Assembly: GCA_937858895.1 (NCBI GenBank)
Contig: CALLZN010000135.1
Location: forward strand, 1-34,075
DNA: 34,075 bases
Source of the DNA: an uncultured bacterium
Lineage (GTDB): Bacteria; Planctomycetota; UBA1135; GCA-002748355
Direction: 5' to 3'
Shown: positions 15,199 to 23,735 of the stretch, in pieces
How positions within the stretch are numbered: position 1 is the first letter of the stretch
How the letters are laid out: every line of letters starts with the position of its first letter
Position numbers and translations under genes: made by a program
Notes under the pieces: generated by a model
What the model was told of the DNA's origin: nothing
Databases searched by the model: none
The model's input: only the letters and a program-made list of their open reading frames with translations

Positions 15199-16512
15199 AT
15201 GAAAATCGCCGTCATAGGAACCGGATACGTCGGACTCGTCGTCGGCACGTGCTTCGCCGAGACCGGCAACACGATCGTCTGTGCCGACGTCGACCCGAAG
15301 AAGATCGACACGCTCAACTCGGGCGGCGTCCCGATCTACGAACCCGGCCTCGCCGAGTTGATCAAGCGCAATGTCGACGAGGGACGGCTTTCGTTCACGA
15401 CCGACGTCGCGCGCGCGATCGCTGAGTCGAACGTCGTCTTCATCGCCGTCGGCACGCCTCCGGGCGAGGACGGCAGCGCCGACCTGCAATACGTGCTCGC
15501 GGTCGCCGACGCGATCGGCACGCACATGACCGGCTACCGCCTCGTCGTCGACAAGTCGACCGTGCCGGTCGGCACCGCGCGTCGGGTTGCAGCCGCGATC
15601 GCCGCCAAGGCCAAGCACGAGTTCGATGTCGTCTCGAACCCCGAGTTCCTCAAGGAGGGCACGGCGCTCGACGACTTCATGAAGCCCGACCGCGTCGTGA
15701 TCGGCTGCGACAGCGAGCGAGCGGCCAACCTCATGAAGGAGCTCTACGAGCCCTTCGTGCGCACTGGCAAGCCCATCATCGTCATGGACCCCGAGAGCGC
15801 CGAGTTGACGAAGTACGCGGCCAACGCCCTGCTCGCGACGCGCATCTCGTTCATGAACGAGATCGCCCAGATCTGCGATCGCGTCGGCGCCGACGTGTCG
15901 CGCGTGCGTGAGGGCATCGGCAGCGACGCTCGCATCGGGCCGAGCTTCCTCTTCCCTGGCGTCGGCTTCGGCGGCTCGTGCTTCCCCAAGGACGTGCGGG
16001 CGATCCGCAAGACGGCGATGGAGCACGACTACGACTTCCGCATCCTCGAGGCGGTCTTCGAGGTCAACGAGCGGCAGAAGCGCTACCTGCTCGAGAAGGT
16101 GCATGCCCACTACGGGCCGAGCATCAAGGGCAAGCGCTTCGCGGTCTGGGGCCTGTCGTTCAAGCCGCGCACCGATGACATGCGCGAGGCGCCGAGCCTC
16201 ACGATCCTGCCGGCCTTGGTCGCCGCAGGGGCGACCGTCCACGCTTGTGATCCGGAGGCCATCCACGAAGCGAAGAAGCTGCTCGGCGACCACGTCGAGT
16301 ACGCGAAGCGGCCGATGGATTGCCTCGAAGGCGCGGACGCCCTGATGGTCATCACCGAGTGGAGCGAGTTCCGCAACCCGGACTTCGCGCTCATGGCCGC
16401 AAAGCTCAAGGACAAGGTCGTCTTCGACGGGCGCAACATCTTCTCGATGACGAAGATGCGCGAGCACGGCCTGACCTACTACGGCATCGGCCGCGGGCAC
16501 CGGCCCAAGTAG
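15199..16512 (+). CDS. ugd: UDP-glucose 6-dehydrogenase
   Basis: A 437-aa cytoplasmic enzyme oxidising UDP-glucose to UDP-glucuronate with two NAD+, supplying precursors for surface polysaccharides and LPS decoration. The N-terminal Rossmann motif is IAVIGTGYVGLVVGTCFAETG with GTGYVG at 7-12. Other hallmarks are VDPKKI, VGTPPGEDGSADLQYV, DKSTVPVGTA, SNPEFLKEGTALDDF, the central helix PESAELTKYAANALLATRISFMNE, and the catalytic loop FGGSCFPKD with Cys261. The C-terminal domain has WGLSFKPRTDDMREAPS. Length and motifs are complete. The following methyltransferase gene starts about 90 bp downstream in the same direction. A weak purine stretch only precedes the ATG. Confidence 0.96.
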   Translation: MKIAVIGTGYVGLVVGTCFAETGNTIVCADVDPKKIDTLNSGGVPIYEPGLAELIKRNVDEGRLSFTTDVARAIAESNVVFIAVGTPPGEDGSADLQYVLAVADAIGTHMTGYRLVVDKSTVPVGTARRVAAAIAAKAKHEFDVVSNPEFLKEGTALDDFMKPDRVVIGCDSERAANLMKELYEPFVRTGKPIIVMDPESAELTKYAANALLATRISFMNEIAQICDRVGADVSRVREGIGSDARIGPSFLFPGVGFGGSCFPKDVRAIRKTAMEHDYDFRILEAVFEVNERQKRYLLEKVHAHYGPSIKGKRFAVWGLSFKPRTDDMREAPSLTILPALVAAGATVHACDPEAIHEAKKLLGDHVEYAKRPMDCLEGADALMVITEWSEFRNPDFALMAAKLKDKVVFDGRNIFSMTKMREHGLTYYGIGRGHRPK

Positions 16513-16601
16513 CCACTCCCCCGCTGGTTAGCGCTGCGAGCAGCGGCGCTTCCAGCAGCTGTCAATTGCGGTCGGAAGGCGTGCTGTCGATACTCGGCGC
16601 G

Positions 16602-17321
16602 ATGTCGGCCCAAACGCGCAGCTACTCCGAACGCCACCTCGATCCGCGCGAGGCGCTCGCGTATCGCAGCAAGTTTCGCCGCGGCATCCTGCGACGCCTG
16701 AGCCACTTGCGGGAGAAGCGCATCATCGGCCAGGCCTTCGCCGAAGCTTGTGAGCTGCTGCCGCAGGACATCATCGAGGCCGTGGGTCGACCACGCCTGC
16801 TCGACTTTCCTTGTGGCGCGGGGCGCTTTGCGCCGCTCTTCGCGAAGGGCGCGAACGAACGCGGCGGCCACTACGTCGGCGCCGACCACTCGCCGTCCAT
16901 GCTCACGCTCTGCGCGCAAGCGCTCGAAGAGCGCGGCATCGTCGCCGAAGCCTTCGTCGAAGGCGACGCACGCGAGATGCCGCTCGCCGACGCCGCCTTC
17001 GACATGGCCTGCTGCATCCGACTCCTGCATCACTTCCGGGATCGCGACGACCGCTTGCGCATCTTGCGTGAGTTCCGCCGCGTCTCGACGGGGCCGCTCG
17101 TCGCGACCTTCCTCGACGCCGGCGCTGCCAAGCAGCGTCGGCACAGCGAGCGCTGTGCACGCGAGGGGCGCGAGAATCGCCGCGCGATCCTGAGCCACGA
17201 TGAGCTGCGTGCCGAAGCTGCCGAGGCCGGCTATCGCCTCGTGTCGCTGCGCGAGCTGTCGGGGCGCTTCTCGGGGCAGTGCGTCGGCGTCTTCGCGCCC
17301 ATCGGCGTGGAAGCTCGTTGA
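16602..17321 (+). CDS. SAM-dependent class I methyltransferase
   Basis: A 239-aa protein from ATG 16602; GTG 16581 is a possible longer start, and the open frame continues further back into ugd without a plausible start. SAM-binding motif I is RLLDFPCGAGRFAPLF, followed by HYVGADHSPSMLTLC (motif II acidic residue), VEGDAREMPLADAAFDMACC (motif III/IV) and RLLHHF, ending in the usual strand pair. This is the Methyltransf_11 type of fold. The substrate is unknown; position between ugd and a WaaP/InaA-like kinase suggests modification of a surface glycolipid or its precursor, which is inference. Only 15 bp separate it from the next gene. Confidence 0.87.
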   Translation: MSAQTRSYSERHLDPREALAYRSKFRRGILRRLSHLREKRIIGQAFAEACELLPQDIIEAVGRPRLLDFPCGAGRFAPLFAKGANERGGHYVGADHSPSMLTLCAQALEERGIVAEAFVEGDAREMPLADAAFDMACCIRLLHHFRDRDDRLRILREFRRVSTGPLVATFLDAGAAKQRRHSERCAREGRENRRAILSHDELRAEAAEAGYRLVSLRELSGRFSGQCVGVFAPIGVEAR

Positions 17322-17336
17322 CCTCCGCTCGCTGCC

Positions 17337-18011
17337 ATGAACGGTGACGCCCGCGAGCTCGTCTTCGTCGATGACGTCGTGCGCGCGCTCTTCGAGGCGC
17401 ATGGCCTGCACGACCTCGAAGCGCTCTGTACGAACATGGTGGGCGAAGTCATCACGACCGCGCGCACGCGCACGTGCCGCCGCGTCGAAGTCGCGGGACG
17501 CTGCTTTTACGTCAAGTCCCAGGACTTGCGATCGAAGCGCCTGCCTTTGCGCAAGTGGCCGTCTTACGCGCTGCGCGGTTCTCCCCTCCAGCGCGAAGTG
17601 CAGTCGCTCGCGCGCCTCGCCTCGGCGGGCTTCTCGGTGCCACGGCTCGTCGCGCACGGCGTGCGACGGCGACGTGGCCTTCCGTTGCTCGCGGCGATCG
17701 TGACCGAGGCAGTCGAGACCCACGTCGACCTGCAACGCTGGTGCGCGACAGCGGCCGCAGAGGATGACGACATCGCACGTGCTTGCTTCGACGCGGCCGA
17801 GCAAGTCGTCTTCAGCGCCCACGAACGCGGGCTCGTGTTGTTCGGCGCCAAGTATCGAAATTTGCTCGTTCCGCACACCGGCGCGCGCTCGCTCAGAGAA
17901 TTTGTCATCATCGACCAACCGGACTTACGAAAGTCAAGGTCGGTACGCGGACGCAACAAGGACATGTTGCTTCTACGCCGTGATCGACAAAGCTATGGTC
18001 GCGGCCGCTGA
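17337..18011 (+). CDS. WaaP/InaA-like kinase with altered catalytic loop
   Basis: A 224-aa protein resembling the lipopolysaccharide core kinase (WaaP/InaA) family. The N-lobe has RRVEVAGRCFYVKSQDL with the lysine of a YVK motif, and SPLQREVQSLARLASAGFSVPRLVAHGVRR, whose Glu fits helix C. The C-lobe has FSAHERGLVLFGAKYRNLLV and, later, EFVIIDQPDLRKSR. In active relatives the loop reads roughly H-x-D-x-x-x-R-N; here His and the catalytic Asp are replaced (L, G) while RN and the later Asp are kept. It may be a variant or inactive kinase. The arginine-rich last 20 residues look unlike the family and could reflect a frameshift. It follows the methyltransferase by 15 bp, so the two are probably co-transcribed. 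Confidence 0.65.
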   Translation: MNGDARELVFVDDVVRALFEAHGLHDLEALCTNMVGEVITTARTRTCRRVEVAGRCFYVKSQDLRSKRLPLRKWPSYALRGSPLQREVQSLARLASAGFSVPRLVAHGVRRRRGLPLLAAIVTEAVETHVDLQRWCATAAAEDDDIARACFDAAEQVVFSAHERGLVLFGAKYRNLLVPHTGARSLREFVIIDQPDLRKSRSVRGRNKDMLLLRRDRQSYGRGR

Positions 18012-18031
18012 AACACAAACCCGGACTGCGC

Positions 18032-19090
18032 ATGAAGCACATCATCAAGGATCACGCCAACATCGAGATAAGCGGAGCACTGGTGCGCCGCGTCGCGCTC
18101 TGCTTTGTGCTGACACATCTTTTTGCATGCGGCGAGTCACCAGACAAAGATGATGTCAAGCAGCCGGATGCGGTCGAACAAGCTCTGAACACAACGACCC
18201 CATCCACGAACGTCGAGCGTCCACCCGACACAGTGGACAAGACGACGACCTGGGCAACGTACAGCCATCCCCTCGGCACTGAGTTTCGCCATCCGAAGGA
18301 CTGGCAAGTCCAAGCATCGACAGATGGCCTGCGCTTGTTGCCACACGATGGCGACCCGATGCGCGAGTGGATCGTCGCGACAGCTCGGCCAGCGAACGGC
18401 ATCACGGATTTGTTGTCGGAAGCCGCGCAAGCACAGATGGACCTACTCGTTCAGATGTCGATGCCTTTCTTACGGCGCACGAAGGCGCCGCGTGCGATCA
18501 AGACGCCATATCTGAGCGGTGCCGTGTACGACTATTCCGGCCAGAGTCCCGACGGTCGGTCCCTTCGAGCGTGCTCCTACATCGCGATCGTCAATGGTAA
18601 CGCTGGAGCCCTCAGTTTAATCGCAGAGGAGGATCTCTTCGACAAGCGCGCATCCATCGTCGAGACCATCTTTGAGTCCCTTCGGGCCAATCGTTCGGAG
18701 CATGGAGCGAAGCGGCCAACGCAGACGACCATTGACGCGCGCCTCGTCGGACGGTTTCAAGGAGAGGCTATCCATTCTGGGTCGGGGGTTTATACCAACA
18801 CACAATTGGTATGGGCATTCAACTCGAACGGAACAGTGCTCTACGGCGCCCAGACCCACATGAGCGCTAGCAAGCGCGACTACAACGGCGAACTCGAATG
18901 GACTGCGACTGGGACCTCAGATGGTTCGGTCGAGACCGGAACATGGCGCGCTAGCAATGGACTCGCGGAGATTCGGTGGAGCAACGGTAACACGACGCGC
19001 TTCGCCTACGGGTTCGAACCAGATGGCACGCTTGCGGTTCGTAACCCTAGCACTCGCAAGCTCATGAACATCTACACACGGATTCGTTGA
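18032..19090 (+). CDS. Lipoprotein with two beta domains, lower G+C
   Basis: A 352-aa probable lipoprotein. The signal ends in FVLTHLFAC with Cys33 as the lipidated residue, followed by GESPDKDD. ATG 18032 gives an unusually long n-region; GTG 18083, preceded by GGAG at five bases, would give a compact signal (VRRVALCF...) and may be the true start. After a Thr/Pro-rich linker, residues about 70-220 (FRHPKDWQVQ, LRLLPHDG) recall the PsbP/Mog1-like pattern. The C-terminal 120 residues form a second beta domain with alternating strands (TGTWRASNGLAEIRWSNGN; YGFEPDGTLAVRNPSTRKLM). No function can be assigned. Base composition and codon use are visibly more AT-rich than in the genes on either side, a hint of transfer. 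It begins 20 bp after the kinase gene. Confidence 0.68.
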   Translation: MKHIIKDHANIEISGALVRRVALCFVLTHLFACGESPDKDDVKQPDAVEQALNTTTPSTNVERPPDTVDKTTTWATYSHPLGTEFRHPKDWQVQASTDGLRLLPHDGDPMREWIVATARPANGITDLLSEAAQAQMDLLVQMSMPFLRRTKAPRAIKTPYLSGAVYDYSGQSPDGRSLRACSYIAIVNGNAGALSLIAEEDLFDKRASIVETIFESLRANRSEHGAKRPTQTTIDARLVGRFQGEAIHSGSGVYTNTQLVWAFNSNGTVLYGAQTHMSASKRDYNGELEWTATGTSDGSVETGTWRASNGLAEIRWSNGNTTRFAYGFEPDGTLAVRNPSTRKLMNIYTRIR

Positions 19091-19192
19091 TCCGCGCATG
19101 ACGACGCTTTGGACCTCGCTGTTGCGTGATCCCCACTCGTGTGAAGGATCCCGTGCATCACAGAGGTGGACCGTGCAGCCAGCGACGGATGT

Positions 19193-20512
19193 ATGTCGCG
19201 GATTTCGCGCATGAAGCGCTCGCATTCGTGGCTCTGGTTCACGCTGGTCCTCGCGCTCAGCGCCTTCGTCGTCCTGCGCGCCGCGCGCAAGGGCGAAGGC
19301 CGGGGCAGCGACAAGACCCATGGTGCGCTCGAGCGCAACTATGAGTTCGCGCAGCGCGTGCTCGAAGGTTCGGATCCGTACCGCGAGCCGCAGCTGCATG
19401 CACCGTATCCACCGAGCTATGGCCTCATCATGGCGCCGCTGCGCTTGTTGCCGCTGCGCGCGGCTCGCGTCGCTTGGGCCGTCTTGCAACTGCTCTGCCT
19501 CGGAGCGCTCGTGCTCTTGCTGCGCCGCTGGCACAGCACGCTGCCTGGTGACAGCGGGGCCACGCTGAGTCGCGCGCCACCGGCTTGGGTCACCGTCCTC
19601 GCCCTCGTCCTCGTGGCGCGTTTTCTGTCGCGCGACACGTCGGGCGGCGGCGGCAACCTCGTCTGGGGCACTCTTGTGTTCGTCGCGGTCTTGCGCCCGC
19701 TCGAGGCACCGGGCACGGATGAACGCCCTTGGCTCGGCACCTGGCTCGGCATCGTCTTGGCTGCGAAGCCGACGCCCGTGCTCTTCTTGCCGTGGCTCAT
19801 CCTGCTAGGTCGCTACAAGACGCTCGCGGTCGCGCTCGGCGTCGCTGCGGCCTTGCATGCGGCCCCGCTGCTGACGCTCGGCCTCGAGGGCTATGAGAAC
19901 GCCTACCGCACCTGGCTCAGTGGCGTGGTCGCCTATGCGCAGCAGGACGATGTCTTTGCTGCGCCCTCGCATGGCTTCCCGCCCTTCTCGTGGATGCACC
20001 AGTCGCTGCGCTTCGCGCTCGGGCGCTTCCTTGGCAGCGTGCCGCAAGAGCACGTGCTCGAGTCGCCGCTCTTCTTCCAAGGGCTCGGCATGGACGTGGC
20101 GCACATCGCGCTGCTGCGTCGCGTGCTGGAAGCGACCATCGCTGTCCTCGCGCTCGCTGCTCTCTGGCGCGTCCGTCGCGCTCGCAGCCCCTGGGTTGCG
20201 ATCCACGCCATCGGCCTGCTCGCGAGCGCGACCTTGCTGCTCTCGCCCATCGTCTGGAAGTCCTACCACCTTTGGCAGCTGCCGTTCTTCTATGGCCTGC
20301 TCGCAGGCCTACGCGACGAAGGTCTCACGCAGGGTCAACGCCGCGAGGTCATCGTCGGTTTGTCGCTCTACTTCGCCCTCTGCGGGCTGGCATCCGAGGC
20401 CCTGCTCGGCGACAACGGCCGCGACGTGATGCAGAGTTTTTATGTAGTCACGGCCGGGGCGGTCTGGACCTACACGCTCGCGCTGCGGCGGCTCATCGCG
20501 CATAGAGCTTGA
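19193..20512 (+). CDS. GT87-family-like membrane glycosyltransferase
   Basis: A 439-aa polytopic membrane protein from ATG 19193; ATG 19211 or GTG 19166 are alternative starts. About nine or more hydrophobic segments. The motifs YEFAQRVLEGSDPYREPQLHAPYPPSYGLIMAPLRLLP, then RDTSGGGGNLVWGTLVFVAVLRP and AAKPTPVLFLPWLIL are characteristic of the GT87 (DUF2029) polyprenol-phosphate-mannose or -glycose dependent GT-C transferases. These add sugars to lipid-linked or surface glycans on the outer face of the membrane. The acceptor here is unknown. Its 3' end overlaps that of the opposing membrane protein by 20 bp (20493-20512). Confidence 0.82.
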   Translation: MSRISRMKRSHSWLWFTLVLALSAFVVLRAARKGEGRGSDKTHGALERNYEFAQRVLEGSDPYREPQLHAPYPPSYGLIMAPLRLLPLRAARVAWAVLQLLCLGALVLLLRRWHSTLPGDSGATLSRAPPAWVTVLALVLVARFLSRDTSGGGGNLVWGTLVFVAVLRPLEAPGTDERPWLGTWLGIVLAAKPTPVLFLPWLILLGRYKTLAVALGVAAALHAAPLLTLGLEGYENAYRTWLSGVVAYAQQDDVFAAPSHGFPPFSWMHQSLRFALGRFLGSVPQEHVLESPLFFQGLGMDVAHIALLRRVLEATIAVLALAALWRVRRARSPWVAIHAIGLLASATLLLSPIVWKSYHLWQLPFFYGLLAGLRDEGLTQGQRREVIVGLSLYFALCGLASEALLGDNGRDVMQSFYVVTAGAVWTYTLALRRLIAHRA

Positions 20513-21890
20513 TGCGGCCGCAGGGCGAGGTCTCGACGAGGCGGAAGCCGGGCAAGTAACGCGCGACTTGGACCTCGTGGTCTTGGCCCGCGTGGAGGAC
20601 GATGCGCCGATGCTCGGGACGCAAGATGCGCTCCTTCACGCTCTGCGGGGTCCAGGGCCACGGCGGCAGCGGCTGCAGGCCGGCGGCCCAGGCGACGCGA
20701 GGCAGCGAGATCACGATGCGGGTCGGGTCGAGCGCCTCGGTGTTCGCGAGCGCGCGGCCGAAGGCGAGCTCGCCGACTTTGTCGCGGCGCGGCGGCTCGA
20801 CGAAGTCCTTGCCGACGCGCACGACAGCAACGACCAAGAGAAGAATCACGACGCCGCGAGTCAAGGCGCGCCAAGCCCCCGCGCGGTCCCAAACAACGCC
20901 AAGCGCCGGCAAGAGGACCGGCGCCGTCATCAAGAAGAAGCGCGGTTTGACCTCGAAGCAGAGCAGCACTGCAACGTGCACTGCGAGCAGAACCAAGAAC
21001 GCACGCGTCGTCGCACGCGCGATGACCAAGCCTACGAGACCGACGTAGCCGAAGCCCAGATCGAGGCCCGATGCGAACGCCGCTGGCAAGCGCACGACGT
21101 TGTCGATGAGGCAGCGCCACGCAGCAACGAAGTCACCATCGAAGAGCGGGCCGAGCGGGCCGAGGGGCAGCATGAAGTCGAGCTTGGGCGTCAGCGTGCT
21201 CGCGCCCGCAAGCGCTGCGCGCAGCGCTGCAAAGCCAGCCAACCCGAGAGCGACGACTGCAAGCACGGACCATGGTCGCCGCCGCGCGAGCAGGAGGGCC
21301 GGCAAGGCGTAGAGCAGAGCCTCTGGCCGCACGAAGTAGGCGAGCACCGCCAAGAATGCCGCCAAGCAGCGCCGCGAGCGCAAAGTCGCGAGGACAGCCA
21401 GCGCGCAGAGTGGCAGCGCGAAGCTCTCCGAGTAAGCATCGGCCGGCAAGCGCACGAAGTGGAAGCCAAGGACAAAAGTCATGACCACGACGAGGCGGCC
21501 ACCTTTGCTTACACCAAGGGCTGCTGCGCTGCGGTCCATCGCGAAGGCCACGACGCCAGCGACGAGGGCCGCGAGGGCCGCGAAGACCTGGTAGGACGAC
21601 AGTCCGAGCGGCGCGCAAAGCGCCGCGAAAGGTGCTGCGATGAAGGCTGCGCCCGGATGAAAGATCGTCGACACGGCCTCGGAGAAACGACCCGCGGCCA
21701 TGACCTCGGTCATCCACAGGTAGGTCGCGCCGTCGTTCGACGGTACGCCGACGCGGAGCGCCAGGAAGAAACGTATCGCAACGCCCACGGCGATGAGCCC
21801 GCACAGACGCCATGCGTGGCGCGCGTCGTCGCCGGTGCTCGGCGCGAGGTCCAGCTCGGTGCCCGAGGTCAGGAGGCGGACGGTGGTCAT
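20493..21890 (-). CDS. GT-C-like polytopic membrane protein
   Basis: A 465-aa integral membrane protein from ATG 21890; a GTG at 21932 would add 14 residues. About ten hydrophobic helices. The first extracytoplasmic loop after helix 1 has GVPSNDGATYLWMTEVMAAGRF, where Asp-Gly is in the place of the acidic catalytic residue of ArnT/PMT-like GT-C enzymes; FHPGAAFIAAPF follows. LRSRRCLAAFLAVLAYFVRPEALLYALPALLL is typical of this fold. The last 90 residues form a soluble domain (IVISLPRVAWAAG; RRIVLHAGQDHEV). Probably transfers a sugar from a polyprenyl-phosphate donor, but donor and acceptor cannot be told. It converges on the GT87-like gene, so the two may act on the same glycan although they are not one operon. 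Confidence 0.75.
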   Translation of the reverse strand: MTTVRLLTSGTELDLAPSTGDDARHAWRLCGLIAVGVAIRFFLALRVGVPSNDGATYLWMTEVMAAGRFSEAVSTIFHPGAAFIAAPFAALCAPLGLSSYQVFAALAALVAGVVAFAMDRSAAALGVSKGGRLVVVMTFVLGFHFVRLPADAYSESFALPLCALAVLATLRSRRCLAAFLAVLAYFVRPEALLYALPALLLARRRPWSVLAVVALGLAGFAALRAALAGASTLTPKLDFMLPLGPLGPLFDGDFVAAWRCLIDNVVRLPAAFASGLDLGFGYVGLVGLVIARATTRAFLVLLAVHVAVLLCFEVKPRFFLMTAPVLLPALGVVWDRAGAWRALTRGVVILLLVVAVVRVGKDFVEPPRRDKVGELAFGRALANTEALDPTRIVISLPRVAWAAGLQPLPPWPWTPQSVKERILRPEHRRIVLHAGQDHEVQVARYLPGFRLVETSPCGRIKLYAR

Positions 21891-21944
21891 GGGAAGCGCA
21901 TTGGGTTGAGCAGCGGCCTCGAAGCCGGGCACATGCTCGATCGT

Positions 21945-22086
21945 AGATGATATGGATTCTGGGATCTATCGATCAAATCGATCACTTACGATAGCCAAAG
22001 CTGCCACCCTCGCCGCAAGCGCCATTTTCTGATCATAAATGATCGTTATCGAGCCATAATCGCCGATAACGATCCTATTTGATATC
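21945..22086. promoter_or_regulatory. AT-rich hipBA control region with operator repeats
   Basis: A markedly AT-rich stretch between GC-rich genes. It contains an exact 11-bp inverted repeat GATCGTTATCG (22041-22051) / CGATAACGATC (22064-22074) with a 12-bp spacer; a second palindrome GATCAT-AA-ATGATC (22031-22044) overlapping its left arm; a direct repeat ATCGATCA at 21968-21975 and 21977-21984; and CTATCG/CGATAG at 21966-21971 and 21989-21994. Ending 12 bases before the hipB start, the large repeat is well placed as the HipB operator (autorepression). In E. coli HipB binds inverted repeats of similar size upstream of hipB; the assignment here is by analogy. No Shine-Dalgarno precedes hipB. 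Confidence 0.7.
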
Positions 22087-22419
22087 ATGAAGATCGAAGG
22101 ACTGACCCCCATCGCTGCCGCGCTCGACGAACTCGGGGCGCGGCTCGCGCGCGTCCGCAAGCAGCAGGGCTACACCCAGGAAGCGCTGGCCGAACGCGCG
22201 GGCGTCGGCGTGGCCACGGTGCGGCGCATCGAAGACGGGCAGGACGGCAAGCTCGGTTCATGGATCCGCCTGCTGCTGGCCCTCGACATGGCGGCGGCGA
22301 TCGACGCGATCCTACCCGAGAACTACAAGTCGCCGATGGAGGAAGCCAAGCGCGCGCGGAAGCGCGGCAGCAAGCCGATCCCGGGCACCGGCTTCGTCTG
22401 GGGCGATGAACGCAAGTGA
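22087..22419 (+). CDS. hipB: HipB-like antitoxin, Xre-family DNA-binding protein
   Basis: A 110-aa helix-turn-helix protein. LGARLARVRKQQGYTQEALAERAGVGVATVRRIEDGQDG (residues about 16-54) is the Xre/Cro fold, with TQEALAERAG as the first helices and GVATVRRIE as the recognition helix. The C-terminal tail is basic and ends in TGFVWGDERK, a usual ending of this antitoxin group. It should neutralise HipA and repress the operon through the palindromes upstream. The stop overlaps the hipA GTG by four bases (22416-22419). Confidence 0.9.
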   Translation: MKIEGLTPIAAALDELGARLARVRKQQGYTQEALAERAGVGVATVRRIEDGQDGKLGSWIRLLLALDMAAAIDAILPENYKSPMEEAKRARKRGSKPIPGTGFVWGDERK

Positions 22420-23711
22420 CAGTCGCGACCGTCAAGCTCTGGGGCAGCGCCATCGGCTACGTCTCGATGGACCATGGAGAACGCTTCGCGCGCTTCGAGT
22501 ATGACCCCGACTTCGCGCGGAGCGGCATCGAGTTGGCGCCGATCGTGATGCCGCTCGTCGCCGGCCGCATCTACCAGTTTCCCGATCTCCATCCGCGCGC
22601 CTTTCACGGCCTGCCGGGCCTCTTGGCCGACAGCCTGCCGGACCGCTACGGCCACCGCCTCATCGATGCCTGGCTCGCGCGCAGCGGGCGCACGCGTGAC
22701 CAGTTCAACGCCGTCGATCGACTCTGCTACTTGGGCACACGCGGCATGGGAGCGCTCGAGTTCGAGCCAGCGATGGTCATGGACCAACTCGCGGGCCGTT
22801 CGCTCGAAGTCGCCGAACTGGTGGAGCTGGCTTCGATTGCCTTCGCGGACAAGACGACGCTCGACACCAAGCTCGCCGGCGATGATGGTGAGAAGGCCAT
22901 GCTCGACATCCTCAGCGTCGGGACGTCTGCGGGCGGCGCGCGCGCCAAGGCTGTGATCGCCTTTCATCCGCAAACCCTCGCAATCCGCTCGGGCCAGTTG
23001 CCATTGACGGACGGCTTCGAACACTGGCTCATCAAGTTCGACGGCGTCAAGTTCAATGGCGATTGGGGTGTCGCCGATCCCATGGGCTTCGGCTTGCTCG
23101 AATACAGCTACTCGCAGATCGCGAAGGCCTGCGGCATCACGATGATGGAATGCCGACTGCTGCACGAGAACGGGCGGCATCACTTCATGACGCGACGCTT
23201 CGATCGCGACGACGGCGGCGGGAAGCGCTTCGTGCAGACCTTCGCGGCAGTCGCGCACTACGACTACTATGAGAGCGGGCTGCACTCGTACGAACAGCTC
23301 TTCCTGACGATGAAACAACTGGGCATGCCGATGGCGGCGATGGACCAGCAACTGCGGCGCGTGATCTTCAACTTGGTGGGCTGCAATCAAGACGACCACG
23401 TCAAGAACACCGCGTTTCAGATGGATCGACGGGGCCAGTGGGACTTGACGCCGGCCTACGACCTCTGCCACGCCGAGGGCAGTGACTTTACGCGCAACCA
23501 CCAATTGAGCATCCATGGCAAGACCAACGGCTTCACGCGCGATGACTTGAAGCACTTGGCGAGCTACGCCGGTCTACCTCGCGGACGCGATAAGCTGATC
23601 CTCGAAGAAGTGCTCGCAGCGTTCGCGCAATGGCGCGAACTCGCGGTCGACTTGGGACTGCCCGAGGCTCTGCTTCGCCACGTCTTGCGAACGTTGCGGC
23701 TCGACTGGTAG
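22416..23711 (+). CDS. hipA: HipA-like serine/threonine kinase toxin
   Basis: A 431-aa protein starting with GTG inside the hipB stop (GTGA). HipA kinases phosphorylate translation-related targets such as glutamyl-tRNA synthetase and cause growth arrest. Family marks: the N-terminal barrel (VKLWGSAIGYVSMDHGERFARFEYDPDFA), FHGLPGLLADSLPDRYGHRLIDAW, the glycine loop SVGTSAGGARAKAVI with Ser171 at the place of the autophosphorylated Ser150 of E. coli HipA, HFMTRRFDR, the catalytic NQDDHVKN with Asp326, and the metal-binding Asp349 in LTPAYDLCH. All key residues are present and the length is normal, so it should be active. The stop lies 25 bp from the convergent gene that follows. Confidence 0.94.
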   Translation: MTVATVKLWGSAIGYVSMDHGERFARFEYDPDFARSGIELAPIVMPLVAGRIYQFPDLHPRAFHGLPGLLADSLPDRYGHRLIDAWLARSGRTRDQFNAVDRLCYLGTRGMGALEFEPAMVMDQLAGRSLEVAELVELASIAFADKTTLDTKLAGDDGEKAMLDILSVGTSAGGARAKAVIAFHPQTLAIRSGQLPLTDGFEHWLIKFDGVKFNGDWGVADPMGFGLLEYSYSQIAKACGITMMECRLLHENGRHHFMTRRFDRDDGGGKRFVQTFAAVAHYDYYESGLHSYEQLFLTMKQLGMPMAAMDQQLRRVIFNLVGCNQDDHVKNTAFQMDRRGQWDLTPAYDLCHAEGSDFTRNHQLSIHGKTNGFTRDDLKHLASYAGLPRGRDKLILEEVLAAFAQWRELAVDLGLPEALLRHVLRTLRLDW

Positions 23712-23735
23712 CGGGCCTCGAGCGTTGGCGTCGCC

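Noticed and set aside
20568..21950. 460-codon plus-strand open frame
   Set aside because: Charged, low-complexity translation antisense to a convincing polytopic membrane protein.
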